26,725 bases of DNA from CBDTYW01 sp965364735 (GTDB taxonomy: Bacteria > Actinomycetota > Nitriliruptoria > Nitriliruptorales > Nitriliruptoraceae), in NCBI GenBank assembly GCA_965364735.1, contig CBDTYW010000014.1, positions 1 through 26,725 on the forward strand, read 5' to 3'. The notes under the pieces are model-generated. The model was not told where the DNA came from, did not search any database, and saw nothing but the letters and a program-made list of their open reading frames with translations. The stretch's first letter is position 1; the number at the start of each line of letters is the position of its first letter. This document shows positions 1-7,560 of this stretch, piece after piece. A program made the position numbers and the translations under genes.

Positions 1-2018
1 CGCCGACCGCCCTCGGTGCTGCCGAAGGTGATCTCGCCGGGCTCGAGGAACGCGCTCGGCGGGACGTCCTTGAGCAGGACCAGGGCCGCGTCGTGCCAGA
101 TCTTGGCCGGGATCGTTCCGCCCTGGACCTTCGAGAAGCCCCCGAGGTTGCGCATCGGCGTGATGCTGTCGCGCTCACCCACCCAGACGCTCATCGCGAG
201 GTCCGGCGTGTAGCCCGTGAACCAGGCGTCGGCCTCGTCGTTCGTGGTCCCGGTCTTGCCTGCCTGCGGACGGTTGATGTTGGCGCGCTTGCCCGTCGTC
301 TCGGCCACGACCCGCTGGAGCGCCTCGGTGGTCGTGCGCGCGATGTCGGCGTCGATCATCTCGAAGCAGCCGTCACCGTCGCGATCGCCAAGCCCCTCGG
401 GGCGTGCGTCGAGCTGCGCTTGGGTGGGCTTGCGCGGCCGTCCGAACCCGTAGGGGGAGACGTTGCGCTCGAAGCCGGTCTCGAGCGCTTCGCCGTCCGG
501 TCCCGTGATGCGCGTGATCGTGTAGGCGGGGCACAGGATGCCGTCGTTCGCGATGGTCGCGTAGGCGCTGGCCATGTCGAGCACCGTCGGGCCGACGGGC
601 TGACCGCCGATCGCCATGCGGATCGTGGCGTCGGTCTCGATGGCGCTGCGGACGCCCAGACGGTCCGCCACGTCGATCAGCGCCTTCGTTCCGACGTCGC
701 AGCCGAGCTGCGCGAACACGGTGTTGACGGAGTTCGCCAGGCCGGACTCGAGGGTGATGCGGCCGAGGCCACGCCCCGACGCGTTCTTGATCGGCTTGTC
801 GCGCGCGATCCCGCAGTCGGGCAGAGCGATCGAGCCGGGGGCGTTGATCGTCTGGTTCGGCCGGCGGCCGGCCTCGAGCGCAGCGATGTAGGTGATCGGC
901 TTGAAGTTCGACCCGGGCTGACGGAAGCCCTGGGTCGCGAGGTTGACCTGGAGGTCGTCGTAGTCGCGACCGCCGTAGAAGCCGAGGACCCTGCCGGTCT
1001 TGGGGTCGATCGCGACCGCGCCCGCCTCGTAGTGGCGGATGACGAGCTCGCCGTCGCGGTCCTTCTCCTCACGGATCGCACGGTCCGCCGGGAGGTTCGC
1101 CTCCACGGACTCCTCGAGCAGGCGCTGCGTCGCGAAGTCGAGGGTGGTCTCGATCCGGAGGCGGCCCGTGAGCAGCACCTCCTCGTCGTACTCCTCGATG
1201 ATCTGCGCCTTGACGTAGTCGACGAAGAACGGCTCGAGCACGGACGAGGACTGTCGCGGCAGGACGCTCAGCTCGGTGGCGAGCCCGTCCTCGAGCTGCC
1301 AGTCCGTGATGTGGCCCAGGACCTCCATCCGCTCGAGGATCCGGTTGCGTCGGATCAGCGCGCCCTCGGCGTCGTCGCGCGGGTTGCGCAACGACGGGGC
1401 CGGGAGCGACTGTGCGAGCGTGGCGCCCTCGGCTGCGGTCAGGAACCGGGCGGGCTTGCCGAAGTAGGTCTGTGCTGCAGCCTCGATCCCGTAGACCCCG
1501 GGGCCGAAGCTGACCGTGTTGAGGTACTGGACGAGGATCTCGTTCTTCGCGAGCGTGCGCTCGAGCTGGATCGAGATGACGGCCTCGCGGACCTTGCGGA
1601 CGAGCGTCTGCTCGGAGCCCACGCCTTCGAACGAGTTCTTCACGAACTGCTGGGTCAGCGTCGAGCCGCCCTGCGTGATGCCGCCGGTCCGGACGTTCAC
1701 GACGACGGCGCGGAGCAGGGAGATCGGGTCGACCCCGTCGTGCTCGTAGAACCGAGCATCCTCGGAGGTGATCACGGCCAGCTGCGCCATGGGCGAGATC
1801 CCGGAGAGCGGGACTTCCTCGCGGTCGACCTCGGCGGTGAACCGTGCGAGGAGCGTCCCGTCAGCGGCGTAGATCTCGGACGGCCCGGTGAGGTCGATCT
1901 GGTTGGGGATCTCCCACTCGACCTGGAGCGCGAGCCATGCGAAGAACACGACGAGGACCCCCACCGAGAGGAGGGAGCTGGTCGCGACGAGGGCGAACCG
2001 ACGCAGGGCGTTGATCAT
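1..2018 (-). CDS. Class A penicillin-binding protein (bifunctional transglycosylase/transpeptidase), 3' end outside window
   Basis: This is a bifunctional peptidoglycan synthase of the PBP1A type. It polymerises lipid II (GT51 domain) and cross-links stem peptides (transpeptidase domain) outside the cytoplasmic membrane. It starts at the ATG complementary to 2016-2018 and stays open for 672 codons to the window edge, so the C-terminus is missing. One membrane anchor spans about residues 8-27. GT51 motifs visible are EDARFYEHDGVD (catalytic Glu86) and GGSTLTQQ (117-124). Transpeptidase motifs are S370-N-F-K373, S430-V-N432 and K588-T-G590, so all three active-site elements are intact. The start has no purine-rich ribosome site, but TACCAT ends 7 bases upstream of it, which suggests a leaderless message. 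The DUF2510 gene lies 88 bases upstream on the same strand. The family is certain; the exact PBP subclass is not. Confidence 0.95.
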   Translation of the reverse strand, partial: MINALRRFALVATSSLLSVGVLVVFFAWLALQVEWEIPNQIDLTGPSEIYAADGTLLARFTAEVDREEVPLSGISPMAQLAVITSEDARFYEHDGVDPISLLRAVVVNVRTGGITQGGSTLTQQFVKNSFEGVGSEQTLVRKVREAVISIQLERTLAKNEILVQYLNTVSFGPGVYGIEAAAQTYFGKPARFLTAAEGATLAQSLPAPSLRNPRDDAEGALIRRNRILERMEVLGHITDWQLEDGLATELSVLPRQSSSVLEPFFVDYVKAQIIEEYDEEVLLTGRLRIETTLDFATQRLLEESVEANLPADRAIREEKDRDGELVIRHYEAGAVAIDPKTGRVLGFYGGRDYDDLQVNLATQGFRQPGSNFKPITYIAALEAGRRPNQTINAPGSIALPDCGIARDKPIKNASGRGLGRITLESGLANSVNTVFAQLGCDVGTKALIDVADRLGVRSAIETDATIRMAIGGQPVGPTVLDMASAYATIANDGILCPAYTITRITGPDGEALETGFERNVSPYGFGRPRKPTQAQLDARPEGLGDRDGDGCFEMIDADIARTTTEALQRVVAETTGKRANINRPQAGKTGTTNDEADAWFTGYTPDLAMSVWVGERDSITPMRNLGGFSKVQGGTIPAKIWHDAALVLLKDVPPSAFLEPGEITFGSTEGGR

Positions 2019-2025
2019 GCGCAGA

Positions 2026-2031
2026 TGGTAC
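2026..2031 (-). promoter_or_regulatory. Candidate -10 element for a leaderless PBP transcript
   Basis: On the minus strand TACCAT fits the TAnnnT -10 pattern and is followed by six bases and then the ATG at 2018. Transcription would therefore start at or next to the start codon. No convincing -35 hexamer was found 16-18 bases further upstream, and no Shine-Dalgarno sequence precedes the ATG. This is inference from spacing only. Confidence 0.35.
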
Positions 2032-2050
2032 GGCCCACGTCGCGCGGGGC

Positions 2051-2068
2051 GTCGGCCGGAAGGCCAAC
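2051..2068. other. GC-rich hairpin between the DUF2510 gene and the PBP gene
   Basis: GTCGGCC (2051-2057) and GGCCAAC (2062-2068) can pair as a 7-bp stem, with one G-T wobble, around the loop GGAA. It lies after the stop of the small membrane protein gene and before the PBP start on the minus strand. No T-run follows, so it could be a factor-assisted terminator or chance pairing in GC-rich DNA. Confidence 0.3.
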
Positions 2069-2106
2069 CACCCCGCGGTGGCGCGGGCCGAGCTGCGTGT
2101 GTGTGG

Positions 2107-2487
2107 TCACGCAGACCAAGCAGAGCCATCCCAGAAGCGCTGACGGTCCGGCGTCGTCGGGTCCGGGTACCAGCCGGCGGGAGCGACCCCGCCGCCCGCG
2201 GAAACACGGGTCGCGGCGGCCCGGAACGCCTCCGGTCCGACGAACGACGTGTGCTCGCGGAGAACCAGATACAGGATGAACACCGGGATGAAGAAGAAGA
2301 AGCTGAGCAGTGCCCAGGCGAGCGAGATGCCGGGGTCGGTCCCGCGGGCGCGGGCATCCTGGTGGACCCAGAAGGCGGCGATGACGGGAATCGCGACGGC
2401 AAACATCGCGATCAGGGAGAAGACGCCGAAGCCAGCCACGAGGGGTCCGATCTGGATGCTGCGCCACCATGGCGCGAAGCAGATCAT
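2107..2487 (-). CDS. Small two-helix membrane protein with C-terminal DUF2510 motif
   Basis: The protein has 126 residues. Hydrophobic segments at about 14-40 and 54-76 flank a short charged loop (HQDARARGTDPG). This arrangement resembles the PLDc_N-type two-helix module common in small actinobacterial membrane proteins. The C-terminus (about 103-126) carries the DUF2510 signature, with GWYPDP followed by RFWDGSAW, a short tryptophan-rich motif of unknown function found at protein ends in Actinobacteria. It lies between the aldehyde dehydrogenase and PBP genes, all on the minus strand, with 72 and 88 bases on either side. Its function is unknown. A role at the envelope is suggested only by its membrane topology and the PBP neighbour. 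A GGAG lies only two bases before the chosen ATG, so the start is not secure. Confidence 0.75.
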   Translation of the reverse strand: MICFAPWWRSIQIGPLVAGFGVFSLIAMFAVAIPVIAAFWVHQDARARGTDPGISLAWALLSFFFFIPVFILYLVLREHTSFVGPEAFRAAATRVSAGGGVAPAGWYPDPTTPDRQRFWDGSAWSA

Positions 2488-2559
2488 CGCTCCTGCGAGA
2501 CCCGTGTGCGCGGTCGTCAGGCCCGCCGTCCGGACACCGTCGAGCGGATGATCTCGTGG

Positions 2560-4011
2560 CTACTTGTTCAGGCGGTTGAGCTTGGTCAAGACCTTGCTGC
2601 GGCGCTTGTGGGGCGGGAAGCCGAACGTGTCGGACTTCACGAAGCGCGAGTGTCGGTAGACGGCGCGGGCGTGTGAGAACGTCCGGAAGCCGAAGTCGCT
2701 GTGGTAGCTGCCGGAGCCGCTGGCACCGACGCCGCCGAACGGCAGGACCTCCTGGGCCTTGTGCAGCATCGTGGCGTTGATCGACATGCCGCCCGAGATC
2801 GTGTCGTCGAGGAACCGCTGCTGGATGTCCTCGTCGTCGGTGAAGAGGTAGAGCGCCAGCGGGCGTGGCCGCGACGTGATGAAGCTGATCGCCTCGTCGA
2901 TGTGCTGGTAGGTCATGACCGGCAGGACGGGACCGAAGATCTCCTCCTGCATGATCCGCATCTCGGGCGTGACGTCGAGCAGCAGGGTCGGGGCGATCTT
3001 GCGCTCCGCGGCGGGGAGGTGGTCGCCGGAGGCGTTGACGACGACCTCGGTCGCGCCGAGGTTGCGGGCCTCGTCGACCATCGAGGTGATGCGCGTGTAG
3101 TGGCGGTCGTTGATGATCGCGGTGTAGTCCGGGTTCTCCCGGATCGTCGGGTAGAACTCGGCGATGACCTGCTCGAAGCGCAGCACGAACTCGTCACGAC
3201 GGCCCTCCGGCACGAACACGTAGTCCGGGCAGATGCAGCCCTGGCCGGCGTTGAGGGTCTTGCCGAACGCGAGGTTGTGCATGATCGCGCCGAGGTCGGC
3301 GTCCTCGCCGATGACGACGGGGCTCTTCCCGCCGAGCTCGAGGGTCACCGGGACGAGGTTCGGTGCGGCGGCGGTGGCGACGGCCGCGCCGACCGCGCTC
3401 GAGCCGGTGAACAGCAGGTGGTCGAACGGCAGCGACGCGAACGCCTGGCTGGCCGGCATGTCGCCGAGGACCGTGGCGACCTCGTCCTCGCTGAAGGCCT
3501 GGGCGAGGAGGTCAGCGATCGCCTGCGACGCGCGCGGTGCCTGCTCGCTCGGACGGACCATCGCTCGGTTCCCGGCGGCCAGCGCGCCCACGAGGGGGTG
3601 GAAGACGGTCGAGTAGGGGAAGTTCCACGGCGCCATGATCCCGACCACGCCCAGCGGCTGCATCCGGATCTCACCCTTGCCGGGCAGGAACGCGACGTCG
3701 AGCGTGCGCTTCTCGGGCTTCATCCACTTGGGGAGCCGGATGCGCGCGAGCTTCATCGCGGTGCGGACGGAGGTCAGCTCGCCGAGGACGGTCTCGTAGT
3801 AGGAGCGGTGCCCGAAGTCGGCGCTCACGGCATTGGCGAGACGTTCCTCGTGGTCGTTGATCGCCACGCGGAGCCGGTCGATGGAGTCGAGGCGCTGTTC
3901 GAGCGTCGGCACGCCGTCGCGGTGGAACGCCTTGCGCTGGCGCTCCAGCACCGGCAGCTGTCTCTCACGCTCAGTCATCACCGACGACCTCTGCTGCACC
4001 TGCTCGACCAT
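2560..4011 (-). CDS. Aldehyde dehydrogenase, coniferyl-aldehyde-dehydrogenase-like
   Basis: This is an NAD(P)+-dependent ALDH-superfamily enzyme that oxidises an aldehyde to the acid in the cytosol. Numbering from the upstream ATG at 4023, it shows the Rossmann-edge motif PWNFP with Asn134, the general base Glu229 in LELGGKSP, the nucleophile Cys263 in GQGC, and EEIFGPVLPV near 360-369. The total length of 483-487 residues is normal. The short C-terminus and the GQGCICPDY context resemble coniferyl aldehyde dehydrogenases and fatty-aldehyde-type ALDHs rather than betaine-aldehyde enzymes; the substrate is not readable from the sequence. I prefer the ATG at 4011 because GGAG sits six bases before it, whereas the ATG at 4023 lacks a properly spaced site. 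The gene is divergent from the serine hydrolases, and a palindromic operator lies directly upstream. Confidence 0.92.
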   Translation of the reverse strand: MVEQVQQRSSVMTERERQLPVLERQRKAFHRDGVPTLEQRLDSIDRLRVAINDHEERLANAVSADFGHRSYYETVLGELTSVRTAMKLARIRLPKWMKPEKRTLDVAFLPGKGEIRMQPLGVVGIMAPWNFPYSTVFHPLVGALAAGNRAMVRPSEQAPRASQAIADLLAQAFSEDEVATVLGDMPASQAFASLPFDHLLFTGSSAVGAAVATAAAPNLVPVTLELGGKSPVVIGEDADLGAIMHNLAFGKTLNAGQGCICPDYVFVPEGRRDEFVLRFEQVIAEFYPTIRENPDYTAIINDRHYTRITSMVDEARNLGATEVVVNASGDHLPAAERKIAPTLLLDVTPEMRIMQEEIFGPVLPVMTYQHIDEAISFITSRPRPLALYLFTDDEDIQQRFLDDTISGGMSINATMLHKAQEVLPFGGVGASGSGSYHSDFGFRTFSHARAVYRHSRFVKSDTFGFPPHKRRSKVLTKLNRLNK

Positions 4012-4027
4012 GTCTCGCTCCATTCCC

Positions 4028-4047
4028 AGCGAGAACGTGTTCTCGCT
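4028..4047. promoter_or_regulatory. Palindromic operator upstream of the aldehyde dehydrogenase gene
   Basis: AGCGAGAAC (4028-4036) and GTTCTCGCT (4039-4047) are perfect 9-base inverted arms separated by two bases. The site lies 17-36 bases before the preferred start of the aldehyde dehydrogenase and just downstream of its candidate -10, a position suited to repression. The AACnnGTT core resembles TetR-family operators (KstR-type sites share this core, but the outer T and A of that consensus are absent here). No regulator gene is adjacent, so the binding protein is unknown. Confidence 0.65.
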
Positions 4048-4059
4048 TCACGTGGGCCC

Positions 4060-4065
4060 AACCTA
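4060..4065 (-). promoter_or_regulatory. Candidate -10 of the aldehyde dehydrogenase promoter
   Basis: On the minus strand TAGGTT fits TAnnnT. The expected transcription start is near 4053, so the palindrome at 4028-4047 would begin a few bases into the transcript. No clear -35 is seen 17 bases upstream, so this assignment rests on the -10 and its relation to the operator. Confidence 0.35.
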
Positions 4066-4102
4066 CTGCCGCGCCCCACGGGACCGGAACCGGGCGTGGG
4101 GA

Positions 4103-4130
4103 TGGACGCACGCGCCGTGGTCGGTAGCGT
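4103..4130 (+). promoter_or_regulatory. Candidate promoter of the serine hydrolase pair
   Basis: TGGACG (4103-4108) matches four of six positions of the TTGACA consensus and is followed by 16 bases and TAGCGT (4125-4130). It lies 47 bases before the start of the first hydrolase gene. The same TAGCGT hexamer appears in the better promoter before the acyl-CoA dehydrogenase gene at the right edge. Confidence 0.35.
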
Positions 4131-4176
4131 CTGGGGGAGACGAGCACCGGAGTCGCCACGTGATCACGCCACGCCG

Positions 4177-5376
4177 ATGATCGAGGGCTATGTCCATCCT
4201 GCCTTCACGCCGGTGACGCTGCTCGTCGAGAAGCTCTTCGGGCGTCCCGGGCGCGGTGGGGCGTCGGTGGCGATCTATCGCCATGGCGAGCTCATGGTCG
4301 ATGTCTGGGCTGGGCACGTCGACGCCGCGGCCACGATCCCGTGGCAGCAGAACCAGCTGGCGACGTCGTTCTCCACGACCAAGGGCATCACGGCGCTCCT
4401 GCTGCATCGCGCGGTCGAGCGCGGCGAGGTCGAGTACGACCTGCCGGTCGACACCTACTGGCCCGAGTTCGGGGCCAACGGCAAGCACACGATCACCATC
4501 CGGGACCTGCTGACGCACCGCGCGGGCATGCACGACGCGCGCCGGCTCGTCGAGACCGCGTGGCAGCTGCTGGACCACGAGGCCATGGCGAAGCGGCTCG
4601 CCGCCGCTCCGCCGACGGTTCCGCCCGGCACCGCCCCGGGCTACCACGGCCTGACCTTCGGGTGGCTCGTCGGAGAGGTGCTCCGCCGCGTCACGGGCAA
4701 GGAGATCGCGGAGCTGTTCCGCGACGAGCTCGCGATCCCGCTCGGCCTCGACGGCATGTACCTCGGCTGCCCGCAGTCGGAGCGCGACCGCGTTGCTCGG
4801 CTGTTCCCCCCGCCTCCGTCCGGTCTCGAGATCTCCAACATCGCGCGACACGTCGACCGGGTCCGGCCGCTGCGCTCCATCAGCGAATCCCTGCTCGTCC
4901 CCGGCTTCGACGAGATCATCTTCGACGATTCACAGCTCTGGCTCGACGCGGAGATGCCTGCGGTGAACGGCACGTTCACCGCTCGGTCGCTCGCGAAGGT
5001 CTACGGCGCGCTTGCCAACCACGGCACCATCGACGGTGTCCAGCTCCTCTCACCGGCCGCCCTCACGACGGCCGGAAAGGTCCAGACCCGCCAGCGCGAC
5101 TACGTGCTGAAGATGCCGATGCGCTGGCGGCTCGGATGGCACCAGGCCTTCATCACCGGCCGCACGCCGCGTCAGGCGTTCGGCCACTTCGGCTACGCCG
5201 GCTCCGGAGCCTGGGCCGACCCCGAGACGGGGCTGTCCGTCGCGCTGACCTGCAACCGACTCGGCAACGCCACGACGCCGATCGCCGACGCCCGCCTCGC
5301 CCGCATCGGTGGCGCTGCGATGAAGTCGGTCCTCGCGATGCCGCGCCCCGACGGACACCTGCACAACCGCGCCTGA
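4177..5376 (+). CDS. Serine hydrolase, EstB/class C beta-lactamase-like (first of tandem pair)
   Basis: This 399-residue protein belongs to the beta-lactamase/EstB/D-aminopeptidase superfamily. Such enzymes cleave esters or amides through an acyl-serine intermediate. Ser66-T-T-Lys69 (in SFSTTKG) is the nucleophile motif, Tyr156 in PGYHG is the second catalytic element, and HFGYAGSG (337-344) replaces the KTG strand, as is usual in EstB-like esterases. No signal peptide is evident, so it is probably cytoplasmic. The start at MIEGYVHP is supported by alignment with the neighbouring paralogue's MIDGYVHP; the reading frame is open far upstream but that stretch is antisense to the aldehyde dehydrogenase. 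Only 27 bases separate it from the second hydrolase, so they are probably co-transcribed. The substrate is unknown; polyester, lactone or drug ester hydrolysis are all possible. Confidence 0.9.
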   Translation: MIEGYVHPAFTPVTLLVEKLFGRPGRGGASVAIYRHGELMVDVWAGHVDAAATIPWQQNQLATSFSTTKGITALLLHRAVERGEVEYDLPVDTYWPEFGANGKHTITIRDLLTHRAGMHDARRLVETAWQLLDHEAMAKRLAAAPPTVPPGTAPGYHGLTFGWLVGEVLRRVTGKEIAELFRDELAIPLGLDGMYLGCPQSERDRVARLFPPPPSGLEISNIARHVDRVRPLRSISESLLVPGFDEIIFDDSQLWLDAEMPAVNGTFTARSLAKVYGALANHGTIDGVQLLSPAALTTAGKVQTRQRDYVLKMPMRWRLGWHQAFITGRTPRQAFGHFGYAGSGAWADPETGLSVALTCNRLGNATTPIADARLARIGGAAMKSVLAMPRPDGHLHNRA

Positions 5377-5403
5377 CGCGGCCCCTCCTCGAAGGCTCCT
5401 CCC

Positions 5404-6561
5404 GTGATCGACGGCTACGTCCACCCACGCTTCGCCAAGGTCGCGACGCTGCTCGACCGGCTCTACCGCAAGCCGACACGAGGCGGCGGCGCCCTCACCG
5501 TGCGCGTCCACGGTGAGGTCGTGGTCGACGTCTGGGCGGGCTGGGTTGACCCGGAGGGCACCACCCCGTGGCTCGGCGACACGATGGCGCTGTCGTTCTC
5601 GACGACGAAGGGGGTCGCGTCGACCGTCGCGCACATCCTCGCCGGACGTGGCGAGATCGATCTCGATGCGACGGTCGCCTCGTACTGGCCCGAGTTCGGG
5701 GCCAACGGCAAGGAAGCGGTCACCGTCCGCGAGCTGATGTCGCACCAGGCGGGCCTGCACGACGTGCGGTCGTTGACCAGCGACTGGCGGGAGCTGCTCG
5801 ACCATGAGCTCATGGAGGAGCGGCTCGCCGCGCTCTCCCCGTCAGAGCGCCCGGGTGCCGGCTATCACGGGATCACGTACGGCTGGCTGATCGGTGGCCT
5901 CGTCCGCCGGGTCACCGGGGTATCGCTCACCGACCTCGTCCAGCGCGAGATCGCGGAGCCGCTCGGGCTCGACGGGCTGTTCATCGGGTGCCCGCCCGAG
6001 CAACGCAACCGGATCGCACCGCTCTTCCCGGACCTGCGCGACCGCGGGCTGATGGCCAAGGGTCAGGACTTCCTCGAGCGGACGAACATGCTCCAGGCGC
6101 TGCGTGAGGGCTTGATCGTCGACGGCTTCGACGAGCTGCTCTTCGACGAGGCCGACGCGATCTTCGACGCCGAGATGGCTGCCGTCAACGGCGTCTTCAC
6201 GGCGCGCTCGCTGGCGGCGATGTACTCGGCGCTCGCGAACCGCGGCGAGGTCGACGGCGTGCAGCTCCTCGACCCCAACTCCGTGCTGCGCGCGGGCGAG
6301 CTCCAGTTCGGCGGCCGCGACTACGTGGTGGGATTCCCGATGAAGTGGCGCGTCGGGTATCACCAGGCGTTCACGGCCGGCGTCGCTCCGCCGCTCGGCT
6401 TCGGCCACTTCGGCTTCGGCGGCTCCGGCGGCTGGGCAGACCCCGCCACCGGCGTCTCGGTCGGCTTCACGACGAACCGACTCGGCAACGCCACCACACC
6501 GTTCGGCGACGCCCGGCTCGCCCGGATCGGCGCCGCGGTCATGAAGGCCGCCACGGGCTGA
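5404..6561 (+). CDS. Serine hydrolase, EstB/class C beta-lactamase-like (second of tandem pair)
   Basis: This 385-residue paralogue of the preceding gene is colinear along its whole length. The shared blocks are DGYVHP, SFSTTKG, YWPEFGANGK, the GYHG motif, a G-S-G motif after HFG, and RLGNATTP near the end. The nucleophile is Ser66 with Lys69, the catalytic tyrosine is Tyr154, and HFGFGGSG forms the third motif. It starts with GTG, preceded by GAAGG at a good distance. By eye about half the residues are identical to the first copy, so the duplication is not recent and the two copies may differ in substrate. No signal peptide is seen. The next gene, etfB, follows after 167 bases with its own candidate promoter, so the pair probably ends this transcript. 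Confidence 0.9.
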   Translation: MIDGYVHPRFAKVATLLDRLYRKPTRGGGALTVRVHGEVVVDVWAGWVDPEGTTPWLGDTMALSFSTTKGVASTVAHILAGRGEIDLDATVASYWPEFGANGKEAVTVRELMSHQAGLHDVRSLTSDWRELLDHELMEERLAALSPSERPGAGYHGITYGWLIGGLVRRVTGVSLTDLVQREIAEPLGLDGLFIGCPPEQRNRIAPLFPDLRDRGLMAKGQDFLERTNMLQALREGLIVDGFDELLFDEADAIFDAEMAAVNGVFTARSLAAMYSALANRGEVDGVQLLDPNSVLRAGELQFGGRDYVVGFPMKWRVGYHQAFTAGVAPPLGFGHFGFGGSGGWADPATGVSVGFTTNRLGNATTPFGDARLARIGAAVMKAATG

Positions 6562-6585
6562 GATCCGCTCACCCCGGCGTCTGGA

Positions 6586-6616
6586 TTGGCCTGCATCGAG
6601 GCACCATCCGTACATT
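6586..6616 (+). promoter_or_regulatory. Candidate promoter of etfBA
   Basis: TTGGCC (6586-6591) and TACATT (6611-6616) lie 19 bases apart in the 167-base gap before etfB. The -10 is good but the spacing is longer than ideal. It would give a 5' leader of about 105 bases. No further operator-like symmetry was found apart from a small CAAGG/CCTTG palindrome that contains the ribosome site at 6713-6724. Confidence 0.3.
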
Positions 6617-6728
6617 CGCCCGACCACGCCCACGTGCGCTGCGGTTCTCCGCGCGTCGACGAGCACTCCCGCTCGCCCGGTGGCCCTCCCGGCCTCCAGC
6701 GTGACCCCCGACCAAGGAACCTTGCGAC

Positions 6729-7514
6729 ATGAAGGTCATCGTCCCCGTCAAGCGCGTGCCGGACACGGCAGGCGAGAAGCAGATCGACCCGAGCAACAAG
6801 ACGGTCGATCGTGAGTCCGGGGAGACCGTGCTCTGCCCCGTCAACGAGTTCGCGATCGAGGAGGCCGTCCGCCTCAAGGAGTCCTCTGGCGCTGAGGTCA
6901 AGGTCCTCGTCATGGGCCCGGACTCCGCGCAGCCGATCGTGCGCAAGGCCCTTTCGTACGGCCTCGACGCCGGCATCCACATCACCGATGAGGCGATCTC
7001 CGGCTCCGACGCCCTCGCGACGGCCAAGATCCTCGCCGCCGCGCTGAAGGCCGAGGAGTTCGACCTCGTCATCTTCGGCAACCAGTCCACCGACGCCCGC
7101 ACCTCGCTCGTGCCGGCTGCCGTGGCGGAGATCCTCGGCGTCCCGGCGCTGACCTACGCGCGCCGCATGGTCATCGACGGCAACAAGATCACCGTCGACC
7201 GTGAGCACCCGGAGGGCTGGGACGTCGTCGAGTCGACGCTGCCCGCCATCGTCTCCGTCGTCGAGGCCATCAACGAGCCGCGCTACCCCACGTTCAAGGG
7301 GATCATGGCGGCGAAGTCCAAGCCGGTCGAGACCAAGTCGCTCGCCGACCTCGGCATCGACGCCAGCGAGGTCGGAGCCAACTCCTCGACCACGCACCTC
7401 GTCGAGTTCGCGCCGCGTCCGCCGAAGGATGCCGGGACCATCGTCGAGGACGACGGTTCGGGTGCCGCCGCGAGCCAGCTCGCCGACTGGCTGGCCGAGA
7501 AGAAGTTCATCTGA
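6729..7514 (+). CDS. etfB: Electron transfer flavoprotein, beta subunit
   Basis: EtfB pairs with EtfA to carry electrons from acyl-CoA dehydrogenases and related flavoenzymes to the respiratory chain. The protein has 261 residues, the usual length. It begins MKVIVPVKRVPDT, typical of the family, shows the nucleotide-binding stretch VIFGNQSTDARTSLVP, and carries the ETF-beta signature in about residues 154-177 (DREHPEGWDVVESTLPAI). The following segment around EPRYPTFKGIMAAK is the recognition loop that docks on partner dehydrogenases. AAGGAA nine bases before the ATG is the ribosome site. EtfA follows after 46 bases behind a similar CCAAGGAA leader, so the two genes are one operon. The acyl-CoA dehydrogenase at the right edge of the window is a plausible donor. 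Confidence 0.97.
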   Translation: MKVIVPVKRVPDTAGEKQIDPSNKTVDRESGETVLCPVNEFAIEEAVRLKESSGAEVKVLVMGPDSAQPIVRKALSYGLDAGIHITDEAISGSDALATAKILAAALKAEEFDLVIFGNQSTDARTSLVPAAVAEILGVPALTYARRMVIDGNKITVDREHPEGWDVVESTLPAIVSVVEAINEPRYPTFKGIMAAKSKPVETKSLADLGIDASEVGANSSTTHLVEFAPRPPKDAGTIVEDDGSGAAASQLADWLAEKKFI

Positions 7515-7560
7515 GCCCCTCGTCACGCACTGACACCACAGACTTCCAAGGAAACACCTC

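Noticed and set aside
93..2279. 728-codon open frame on the plus strand
   Set aside because: It is antisense to the class A PBP gene, whose catalytic motifs are all visible on the minus strand. Its composition (long Arg/Asp/Val/Leu runs) is that of a shadow frame in GC-rich DNA.
4028..4047. Assignment of the aldehyde dehydrogenase palindrome to KstR
   Set aside because: The AACnnGTT core fits, but the outer T and A of the KstR consensus are G and C here, and no sterol catabolism genes are in the window. It is kept as an operator of unknown regulator.
2701..4176. Upstream part of the frame that contains the first serine hydrolase
   Set aside because: These 492 codons are antisense to the aldehyde dehydrogenase. 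Alignment of MIEGYVHP with the paralogue's MIDGYVHP sets the true start at 4177.
6713..6724. CAAGG/CCTTG palindrome before etfB as an operator
   Set aside because: It contains the AAGGAA ribosome site, and the etfA leader shares CCAAGGAA without the second arm, so the symmetry is probably incidental.
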